Assembly: GCA_031254455.1 (NCBI GenBank)
Contig: JAIRUI010000029.1
Span: 1-16,042 of the forward strand
Direction of reading: 5' to 3'
Source: Chitinispirillales bacterium
GTDB taxonomy: Bacteria; Fibrobacterota; Chitinivibrionia; Chitinivibrionales; Chitinivibrionaceae
DNA length: 16,042 nucleotides
The position numbers and the translations under genes are program-made. The notes below the pieces were generated by a model. That model saw nothing but the letters and a program-made list of their open reading frames with translations, was not told the DNA's origin and made no database searches. The stretch's first letter is position 1, and each line of letters starts with the position of its first letter. Shown here in pieces: positions 1 to 6,133 of this stretch.

Positions 1-1
1 A

Positions 2-100
2 TTTAAGGTAATATCTGAAAAATACAGAAACAGAAGAAAAAGATTTAAACTAAGGTTTAATTTAATAGCGGGGATATGCAATTATGAAAATAATTATTGA
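2..100 (+). pseudogene. C-terminal end of IS5-family-type DDE transposase (5' part outside window)
   Basis: The frame starting at base 2 is open from the window edge to a TGA at 98-100. It encodes 32 residues that include SEKYRNRRKRF and LRFNLIAGI. From memory, this basic 'KYRNRRKRFxLRFNLIAGIYN' block is the usual C-terminus of IS5-family (IS427/IS1031-like) transposases, so I read it as the tail of such a gene. Only the end is visible, so I cannot say whether the upstream gene is intact or already broken; it is a partial entry rather than a proven pseudogene. A possible terminal repeat follows directly. The short ATG-initiated frame at 84-191 overlaps it and is not a gene. Confidence 0.68.
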
Positions 101-115
101 TTTCGCAAGAGGTCT
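101..115 (+). mobile_element. Probable right terminal inverted repeat of the IS element
   Basis: Directly after the transposase stop lies TTTCGCAAGAGGTCT. Read inward from the outer end it is AGACCTCTTGCGAAA. From memory this resembles the 'GAGACC-TTTGCAAAA' style of end seen in some IS5-family elements. Its position right after the stop codon fits an IS end. The partner repeat and the target duplication lie outside the window or cannot be defined, so the boundary is approximate. Confidence 0.38.
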
Positions 116-205
116 AATGAAATATTGGTATATGGCGAATAGTATATTTATTAAAAATTTAAGCCTTAATCGGCTTGTAATGCGGAATTAAGAGGATGGC
201 GAAGA

Positions 206-233
206 TTGTATATAATTCCCGATAAAATATAAT
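206..233 (+). promoter_or_regulatory. Predicted sigma-70-type promoter of the EamA gene
   Basis: TTGTAT (206-211) and a perfect TATAAT (228-233) are separated by 16 bp, 27 bp upstream of the ATG at 260. A second TATAAT lies at 211-216 with a poorer -35 (TTAAGA, 188-193). An AGGAA ribosome-binding site follows at 251-255. The promoter lies between the IS end and the gene, so it belongs to flanking DNA rather than to the IS. Confidence 0.45.
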
Positions 234-259
234 AACAAGACACGATTAGCAGGAAAAAT

Positions 260-682
260 ATGTGGGTGATTTATTCTTTGCTGGCTGCGGTGTTTGCCGC
301 CGTGGTGGCTATTTTTGCAAAAATAGGAATAAGCGGGGTAAATTCAAATCTCGCGGTAGCTATTCGTACCGTGATTGTTTTGCTTATGTCGTGGTTTATA
401 GTTTTTATCACGGGAAAGCACAGTGAAATTGCACAAATCACGCAAAAGAGCTGGATATTTCTGGCGCTTTCCGGACTTGCAACAGGTATTTCGTGGCTGT
501 TTTTTTACAAGGCTCTGCAAATCGGCGACGCGTCTAAAGTTGTTCCGATTGACAAACTTAGTATCGTAATCACAATGGTTTTGGCTTTTGTGTTTTTGGG
601 AGAAACCGCAGATCCAAAAACGATATTAGGCGGACTGCTTATAGTTGCCGGAACTTTTATTCTGATTATAGGAAACGGGTAA
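260..682 (+). CDS. Half-size EamA/DMT-family membrane transporter
   Basis: This 140-aa, very hydrophobic protein has about five membrane segments (roughly residues 2-20, 31-50, 65-84, 96-113 and 120-137). It looks like a single EamA domain. The tail, with a conserved FLGE near 112-115 and a following GG...AG helix, is typical of the drug/metabolite transporter superfamily. Common EamA permeases have two such domains in about 300 residues. One-domain members are thought to work as dimers, so the short length need not mean truncation, and the start has a good AGGAA site. The substrate cannot be predicted. The gene stands alone, converges on rnfB with 8 bp between the stop codons, and shows no terminator hairpin there. 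Confidence 0.85.
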   Translation: MWVIYSLLAAVFAAVVAIFAKIGISGVNSNLAVAIRTVIVLLMSWFIVFITGKHSEIAQITQKSWIFLALSGLATGISWLFFYKALQIGDASKVVPIDKLSIVITMVLAFVFLGETADPKTILGGLLIVAGTFILIIGNG

Positions 683-690
683 AGCGAATT

Positions 691-1728
691 TTATGAGATC
701 TGCCCTCTGTTTCTGCTGAGACGATACCTTTCGCTGTAAGCCAGCGCCCCCCAAATTCCGATTGCGTGCGCTTCGCATGAGGCGATACAGCGACCGCAAC
801 CGATACATAAATTTTTATTTACGCTGTGACGTTCTCCACGCTCGCCTTCGATTGCGCCATTGATTGGACACGCCTCGGTGCAATTTCCGCACCCGGTACA
901 TTTCGTGTCGATATTAACCGTCGGTCTGACTTTTACCAAATCGGTGAAACTGTGCGACGGGCATTTTCGAGACGCAACAATGAAATTTTCACCCGTATTA
1001 CAGTCAAGTTTTGGAAGAAAATTGTCCATAACTATCGAATTTGCAATGCCGACCGATTTGGCGCATATTGAACAACCGGTACAACCGACCGAACAGTATT
1101 GTTTCACTTTTGAGCCTTTGTCGTGATTGCTGCAAGCGACGAATACTTTTTGCGTTTCGGGAGAGGTTTCTATAAGTTTTCTAGGGCAGGCGGAAAGACA
1201 CGCGCCGCATCCGGTACATTTTTCATCGTTTATTACCGCAACTCCATTTTTATTGACCGAAATTGCGCCGAAAGGGCACGCTTTTACGCAGTTGCCGAAA
1301 CCTAAACATCCGTATTCGCATTCTTTTGAACCGTTGGCGACCAAAACCGCCGCGAGACAATCGGGAATCCCGTCGTAGATCGCTCTTTCACGCGCTTCGG
1401 CAATCCCGCCTTTGCAATGAATTTTTGCTGTCTTGGCAACGATATTTTCACCGTCCGTATCGCCGAGTATCGAAGCGATTTTGCCGGCGGTATCGGCGCC
1501 GCCAGGAACACAGCCGTTGAGTTTTGCTTTTTTGTCTTTGTCCGAAAGCGCTTGCGCGAAAGCCGTACAGCCTGCAAACCCGCACGCTCCGCAGTTTGCG
1601 TTCGGAAGGATTGAAATAATTTTTTCTACTTTCGCGTTTGGGGCGACGTAAAATTTCCAGTCGGCAAAAACAATAATTATTCCAAGCACAAGTCCAAGCA
1701 TAGTAAAAATTAAAACCGGCTCAAACAT
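691..1728 (-). CDS. rnfB: Rnf complex electron-transfer subunit RnfB (poly-ferredoxin)
   Basis: RnfB is the cytoplasmic-face ferredoxin-like subunit of the Rnf ferredoxin:NAD+ oxidoreductase and probably takes electrons from reduced ferredoxin. The 345-aa protein has an N-terminal membrane anchor (about 3-25). The RnfB-specific Fe4S domain follows, with C46, C49, C54 and C73. An 8-Fe ferredoxin region comes next (C137, C141, C147, C151, then C171, C174, C177, C181), then a further cysteine group around C212-C222 with C256. A C-terminal 8-Fe ferredoxin (C277-C287 and C308-C318) ends the protein. That suggests about six [4Fe-4S] clusters, like the long RnfB of acetogens and unlike the short proteobacterial form. 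It is the last gene of the operon. Its ATG abuts the rnfA stop, and the strong GGAGGAT ribosome site lies within the rnfA end. Confidence 0.95.
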   Translation of the reverse strand: MFEPVLIFTMLGLVLGIIIVFADWKFYVAPNAKVEKIISILPNANCGACGFAGCTAFAQALSDKDKKAKLNGCVPGGADTAGKIASILGDTDGENIVAKTAKIHCKGGIAEARERAIYDGIPDCLAAVLVANGSKECEYGCLGFGNCVKACPFGAISVNKNGVAVINDEKCTGCGACLSACPRKLIETSPETQKVFVACSNHDKGSKVKQYCSVGCTGCSICAKSVGIANSIVMDNFLPKLDCNTGENFIVASRKCPSHSFTDLVKVRPTVNIDTKCTGCGNCTEACPINGAIEGERGERHSVNKNLCIGCGRCIASCEAHAIGIWGALAYSERYRLSRNRGQIS

Positions 1729-2346
1729 TTATCCTCCTATCGTCATTCCTGCAAAGCCCAAAAATGCGATCGCTATAAGTCCTGCGGAAATAAACGCTAT
1801 AGGCAGTCCTTCAAACGCTTTCGGAACGTCAGCAAGTTCTAGACGTTCTCTTATTCCGGCCATAAGCACGAGTGCCAACGAAAATCCCACTCCAGACATA
1901 AACGAATTTACCATAGCCTCCGCAAAAGTAAACGGAAGTCCGGTGTATTGGTTATTCCCTATGTTTATCACGGCGACTCCCAATATCGAGCAGTTTGTTG
2001 TTATCAACGGTAAAAACACGCCTAATGAATCGTAAAGCATAGGCGAATATCTTTTTATCGCCATTTCCGTTATTTGGACGAATGCCGCGATAATCAAAAT
2101 AAACGCGATTGTTTGAAAGTATTCTATATCGTACGGCTGCAAAACAAAAAAGTTGAACGACCAAGTAAATAATGTCGAAACTACCATTACAAACGTAACG
2201 GCAAGCCCCATCCCAACCGCTGTCGATAATTTTTTTGACACGCCGAAAAACGGACATAATCCTAAAAATCTCGACAAGACGAAATTTTGGATAAATATCG
2301 CAGCGATTGAAATTTGCAAAAAAACTACGAACAAATTATCACCCAT
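1729..2346 (-). CDS. rnfA: Rnf complex membrane subunit RnfA
   Basis: This is an integral membrane subunit of Rnf, homologous to NqrE, of 205 aa with about six helices. The conserved half-helix motif RFLGLCPFFGV places Cys at residue 31, and a second one (TTNCS) places Cys at 119. In the related NQR complex the equivalent four cysteines of NqrD and NqrE hold a [2Fe-2S] cluster inside the membrane, and both are kept here. The gene overlaps the end of rnfE by 8 bp, so translation is probably coupled. The length is normal for the family. Confidence 0.95.
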   Translation of the reverse strand: MGDNLFVVFLQISIAAIFIQNFVLSRFLGLCPFFGVSKKLSTAVGMGLAVTFVMVVSTLFTWSFNFFVLQPYDIEYFQTIAFILIIAAFVQITEMAIKRYSPMLYDSLGVFLPLITTNCSILGVAVINIGNNQYTGLPFTFAEAMVNSFMSGVGFSLALVLMAGIRERLELADVPKAFEGLPIAFISAGLIAIAFLGFAGMTIGG

Positions 2347-2941
2347 TTTTCACTCCGGGTTTGAAGCTGTTTATAATTGCCAAAACCAGGGCTATGGTGA
2401 AAAATCCGCCGGGCGCCAAAATAAATATAACCATTGGCGAATACTGCGGAATTACGGAAAGTCCAAGCAATTTGTTCGCTCCCAAAAGTTCACGGATCGC
2501 GCTCAAAGTAACTAAGGCGAAAGTGTAGCCAAGACCCATAACCAATCCGTCGATTGCAGATTTTGAGACATTATTTTTTGTCGCAAACGACTCCGCCCGT
2601 GCAAAAATTATACAATTCACCACAATAAGCGGAATAAATATTCCTAATCTGGCGTCAAGTTCCGGGAAATAGGCTTTTATTAACAACTGTATAACAGAAA
2701 CAAACGTCGCGATAACTACAATAAAACATGGGATTCGCACTCTATCGGGAATTATGCCTTTAACAAGCGAAATAATTAAGTTTGAACATATAAGTACGGC
2801 TGTAGTCGCCACTCCCATTCCGATTCCGTTTTGGACGGAAGTACTTACTCCAAGCGTAGGGCAAAGTCCAAGCGCTAAAACAAATATTGGGTTTTCCGTA
2901 AAAACACCTCTTTTGAGTTCTTGCAAAAATTTGTCAATCAT
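2339..2941 (-). CDS. rnfE: Rnf complex membrane subunit RnfE
   Basis: This 200-aa multi-pass membrane protein is the inverted-topology partner of RnfA and is homologous to NqrD. It carries the matching motif ALGLCPTLGVS (C27) and VVNCIIF (C110). These are the two cysteines expected to complete the intramembrane [2Fe-2S] site with RnfA. The name RnfE rather than RnfA follows from the amphipathic N-terminal stretch before the first helix, the TENPIFVLALG motif, and its place between rnfG and rnfA. It starts 4 bp after the rnfG stop. Confidence 0.95.
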   Translation of the reverse strand: MIDKFLQELKRGVFTENPIFVLALGLCPTLGVSTSVQNGIGMGVATTAVLICSNLIISLVKGIIPDRVRIPCFIVVIATFVSVIQLLIKAYFPELDARLGIFIPLIVVNCIIFARAESFATKNNVSKSAIDGLVMGLGYTFALVTLSAIRELLGANKLLGLSVIPQYSPMVIFILAPGGFFTIALVLAIINSFKPGVKNG

Positions 2942-2945
2942 TTAC

Positions 2946-3647
2946 TTAATCCTCCGACTTTATTTCAGAGTGTTCCTGATTCGTATTTATTTCAGCCTCT
3001 TCGGTAATTTTAACTAAAGATGTAAGCAATTTTGCTCTTGCGGATATTTCGTTTGTTATCGCCGTAGTTGTGATTGTCGAACCGGTAATTACCGTTATTT
3101 GATTGTTTTTAAGTAAATTATCTTTCGCCGCGTTATCAAGCGTATGCCATTCGCCGTTTTTGTGCAAAGAAATTTTATCGACCGTTGAAACTCCTTTGTA
3201 CTGTTCACAAAACCAAGGATATGTTTTTTCCTGTTTTTTCCAAAGCCCAAACGGGAATTTAGCATCCGAGACAACTTCGACGATTCTTGTTCCGAGCCCC
3301 GGCGTTTCGTTTTGATTGATTATGGAAAGTCCTTTGATTTTTCCGTCTAAGTCCAAACCGCAAAAAAAGTTTATCACGCTTGAATAACCGTACGCCGCTC
3401 CTATAAACGCAAATCCTATGATTTTGTTGCCGGGGGCGAATTCTTTCCAATATATTCCAAATCCGTCAACACTGTCGGCGACAACTGTCGAATTTTGCGA
3501 CAAAACGCTTTTTAGAGAAAATTCTTGCGCAATTTGTGTATGCTTGTTTATCTTATCAAAAGTTTTATTGTATGTGAAAACTATCGCAAATGTCGCCGCA
3601 AAAACGAATAAAGTCAAAACAAACACTATTTGAACAGAATTTTTCAT
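2946..3647 (-). CDS. rnfG: Rnf complex FMN-binding subunit RnfG
   Basis: RnfG is the membrane-anchored subunit with covalently bound FMN that faces the extracytoplasmic side. The 233-aa protein has one N-terminal membrane helix (about 7-26). It also has the conserved ETPGLGTR block (114-121) and a flavinylation motif, TGSTITTT, at about 188-195. The family consensus is SGATxT/S, so the Ala is replaced by Ser; T193 is the likely FMN-bearing residue. The C-terminal tail is charged and variable. Its ATG overlaps the rnfD stop (ATGA), a sign of coupled translation. Attachment of FMN would need an ApbE-type transferase, which is not in this window. Confidence 0.94.
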   Translation of the reverse strand: MKNSVQIVFVLTLFVFAATFAIVFTYNKTFDKINKHTQIAQEFSLKSVLSQNSTVVADSVDGFGIYWKEFAPGNKIIGFAFIGAAYGYSSVINFFCGLDLDGKIKGLSIINQNETPGLGTRIVEVVSDAKFPFGLWKKQEKTYPWFCEQYKGVSTVDKISLHKNGEWHTLDNAAKDNLLKNNQITVITGSTITTTAITNEISARAKLLTSLVKITEEAEINTNQEHSEIKSED

Positions 3648-4711
3648 CGCTTCCTGCCTGTCCCGTAAACTCTTGGTTTAACACATTTGTCAATTAACGG
3701 AGTAAACAAATTCATAAGCAGAATTGAGTACGAACAACCTTCCGGATATCCGCCGAATTCTCTTATTATAAACGTTATTATTGCACATCCCGCCGCAAAA
3801 ATCGCCTGACCTTTGGCGGTAATCGGCGTAGTCGTCATATCTGTCGCCATAAAAAACGCACCTAAAAACAATCCGCCCGAAAGTATTTGAAACATTGCTA
3901 CTGTAAATGCAGTTCCGCTGAAAAATGAAACGTCTGTTTGACCGAAAATCAAATAAAGCAAAAACACTCCGCCTATATAAAGTGCAGGCACTACCGGATT
4001 TATTATTCCTCTGTATATTAAATAAATACCGCCCAAAAGTAAAGCCAATACCGACGTTTCTCCGATTGTTCCGCCGATATTTCCAATAAACAAAGAATAA
4101 AACGAATCTTGCAAATCTGTCAACTCAATAGTTTTAACCGCCTGAATAATTTTTATTGCGACAAGCGGCGTCGCCGTAGAAATTCCGTCAATCGCGCTTG
4201 CTCCGCTGATGGCGTCAATGTTTATTCCTGATAAATTTTCAGGTAACTTACCCAAATATCCGCTTCTTGCGAAAATACTCCCCGTCATTGCCATAGGGTA
4301 AGACGCCAGTAAAAACGCTCTTCCTGCAAGCGCCGGATTCATAAAATTAAATCCGAGCCCGCCGAATGCGCATTTTACTATGGCTATTGCAAAAACAGCG
4401 CCCAGAATCGTCATCGCCGGATTTATTGCAACGGGAAGATTAAACGCCAAAAGCATACCCGTAACAACCGCACTCAAATCTCCAACGGTTGTTTTCTTTT
4501 TTAGCAAAAACACCGAAATTATATGTTCTGTCGTTACTGCAGCCGCAACGGCGGCAAGCGTCATCAGTAACGCCCGTAATCCGAAAATCAAAACAGACGC
4601 TATTAATGCCGGAATTAGAGCGATAATTACATCAAGCATAATTTTTGTAATAGTTTGCGTTCCGCGAATATGCGGCGAAAATGAAATATGAAGTAAATTT
4701 TCGTTTTCCAT
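3644..4711 (-). CDS. rnfD: Rnf complex membrane flavoprotein subunit RnfD
   Basis: RnfD is homologous to NqrB and is a multi-pass membrane subunit with covalent FMN. The 355-aa protein shows the N-terminal SPHIR motif (about 12-16), the FNPAxAGRAFL-type stretch around 122-134 (here NFMNPALAGRAFL), and many hydrophobic helices. The candidate flavinylation site is DGISTATPL, with T181 in the position of the Thr of the SGATPL-type consensus. Late motifs such as TDMTTTPIT and the EFGGYPEG segment are typical of RnfD. Its ATG directly follows the rnfC stop codon (TAAATG). Confidence 0.95.
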   Translation of the reverse strand: MENENLLHISFSPHIRGTQTITKIMLDVIIALIPALIASVLIFGLRALLMTLAAVAAAVTTEHIISVFLLKKKTTVGDLSAVVTGMLLAFNLPVAINPAMTILGAVFAIAIVKCAFGGLGFNFMNPALAGRAFLLASYPMAMTGSIFARSGYLGKLPENLSGINIDAISGASAIDGISTATPLVAIKIIQAVKTIELTDLQDSFYSLFIGNIGGTIGETSVLALLLGGIYLIYRGIINPVVPALYIGGVFLLYLIFGQTDVSFFSGTAFTVAMFQILSGGLFLGAFFMATDMTTTPITAKGQAIFAAGCAIITFIIREFGGYPEGCSYSILLMNLFTPLIDKCVKPRVYGTGRKR

Positions 4712-6055
4712 TTATTTAACCTGCGTTAACGACTCTTTCGCTCTTTTTTGAGTTATATAACTTTTGCACGTACGAATTCTGTGTAAAATATTTATTTTCG
4801 CCGGACAAACATACGAGCAACATCCGCATTCCATACAATCCATAACATTTCGTTTTAATGCTTCCTCGTACATGTCTTTCTCGAAATATTTCGCCAAAAG
4901 TGACGGGACAAGGTGAATTGAGCACGCTTTCACGCAATTCCCGCAGTTTATACAGTTGTTTTTACTATAAGAAGGAGTAATTGTATCCAAAACAAGCAGT
5001 CCGGAAGTTTGTTTCATTACGGGAACGCAGATATCGGGAAGCGATTTTCCCATCATGGGTCCTCCTGCAATTACCTTTTTGATTTTTGAGAAATCCGTTC
5101 TGCAATATTCCAAAATTTCTTTAACGTAAGTACCTATAGGGACAATATAATTCCCCGGTCTTTTAACTGCATTGCCCGTAACCGTAATTACTCTTTCGGT
5201 AAGCGGGATACCTTCTAAAACGGCATCGCAAACCGCCGCCGCAGAGGCAACGTTTAGCACAACACAAGCTGCGTCAATAGGGAGTTTTCCGCTTGGGACT
5301 TCTCGGTTTAATACAGTGCTTATAAGTTGTTTTTCTCCGCCCTGTGGATACTTCGTTTCAAGCGGAATTATTTTTATTCCATAATATTCTTTAGTGGTCG
5401 CTTTTTTTTTCATCACATAAATGGCGTCCGTTTTGTTTTTTTCTATGGAGATAAAAACGTATCTGACGCTAAGTATCTTTTGTAAAATTTTAACGCCTTT
5501 CAAGATTTTATCGGTTTCTTCAAGCATTAATCTGTGATCCGTCGTCAAATACGGCTCACATTCCGCAGCGTTTATTATCAGAGCGTTTACCTTTTTATCA
5601 CGATGAGGCAATAATTTTACTTGCGTAGGAAATCCGGCTCCTCCCATTCCTACGATTCCGCAGTCGCCTATCCTTCTCATTAAAATTGACGGGGATTGTT
5701 CTCTCCAATTTTTTATCGGTTCAAACCTTAATTCGTCATTTCTGCCGTCAGCGGTAATTTCAACGCCTGTCACTAATTTTCCAGAAATATGTTTAAACAT
5801 TCCGATTGAACTGACAATCCCGCTGATAGAAGAAAACGCCGGAGATGAAACAAATCCGTCCGCTTCCGCGACACACTGACCTTTTGATACATTGTCGCCG
5901 ACTTTTACAACCACTTTCGCAGGCGCGCCTATGTGCATCAAAACAGGCACCACAATCTTTTGCGGCAACGGATAATTTTCGATAGGCAAAGATTGAGTCA
6001 ATCTTTTATTGTATGGAATATGAATTCCGCCTTCGAAAGTCCATTTATTAAACAA
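4712..6055 (-). CDS. rnfC: Rnf complex NADH-interacting subunit RnfC, TTG start
   Basis: RnfC is the peripheral subunit that binds FMN and reduces NAD+. The 447-aa protein has an N-terminal biotinyl/lipoyl-like region with the GGIHIP motif, then the nucleotide/FMN-binding glycine-rich motif GMGGAGFPT (136-144). A SLBB-type region with AGGPMMG (330-336) follows. Two ferredoxin motifs close the protein (C368, C371, C374, C378 and C407, C410, C413, C417). The best start is TTG at 6055-6053: it is preceded by a GGGGTGG ribosome site and gives the normal N-terminus MFNKWTFEGGIHIP. The next in-frame Met is about residue 40, inside the conserved domain. It is the first gene of the rnf operon. Confidence 0.95.
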   Translation of the reverse strand: MFNKWTFEGGIHIPYNKRLTQSLPIENYPLPQKIVVPVLMHIGAPAKVVVKVGDNVSKGQCVAEADGFVSSPAFSSISGIVSSIGMFKHISGKLVTGVEITADGRNDELRFEPIKNWREQSPSILMRRIGDCGIVGMGGAGFPTQVKLLPHRDKKVNALIINAAECEPYLTTDHRLMLEETDKILKGVKILQKILSVRYVFISIEKNKTDAIYVMKKKATTKEYYGIKIIPLETKYPQGGEKQLISTVLNREVPSGKLPIDAACVVLNVASAAAVCDAVLEGIPLTERVITVTGNAVKRPGNYIVPIGTYVKEILEYCRTDFSKIKKVIAGGPMMGKSLPDICVPVMKQTSGLLVLDTITPSYSKNNCINCGNCVKACSIHLVPSLLAKYFEKDMYEEALKRNVMDCMECGCCSYVCPAKINILHRIRTCKSYITQKRAKESLTQVK

Positions 6056-6089
6056 TTTCCACCCCTGATTTTCAAAAAAACTTCGTAGG

Positions 6090-6120
6090 AATATAATTTT
6101 TGCCGAATAAAAAGGGTAAA
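6090..6120 (-). promoter_or_regulatory. Possible promoter of the rnf operon
   Basis: In the 78-bp gap between the rarA-fusion stop and rnfC, the minus strand has TATATT (6095-6090) and a partial -35 TTTACC (6120-6115) with a long 19-bp spacer. The gap is AT-rich with A/T runs. This would let rnf be transcribed apart from typA-rarA, but the match is weak and read-through from upstream is equally possible. Confidence 0.3.
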
Positions 6121-6133
6121 AAAAACAACAAAA

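Noticed and set aside
161..176. Small hairpin AAGCC-TTAATC-GGCTT
   Set aside because: Only a 5-bp stem with no T-run, so not supported as a terminator.
84..191. ATG-initiated 35-codon frame at the left edge
   Set aside because: It overlaps the transposase C-terminal frame and the likely IS end, and has no ribosome site or protein-like sequence.
626..808. 60-aa minus-strand frame between eamA and rnfB
   Set aside because: It overlaps the ends of both real genes in another frame; low-complexity basic product.
826..1651. Several plus-strand frames of 60-91 codons inside rnfB
   Set aside because: They lie antisense to a clear multi-ferredoxin gene; they are mirror frames of its codons.
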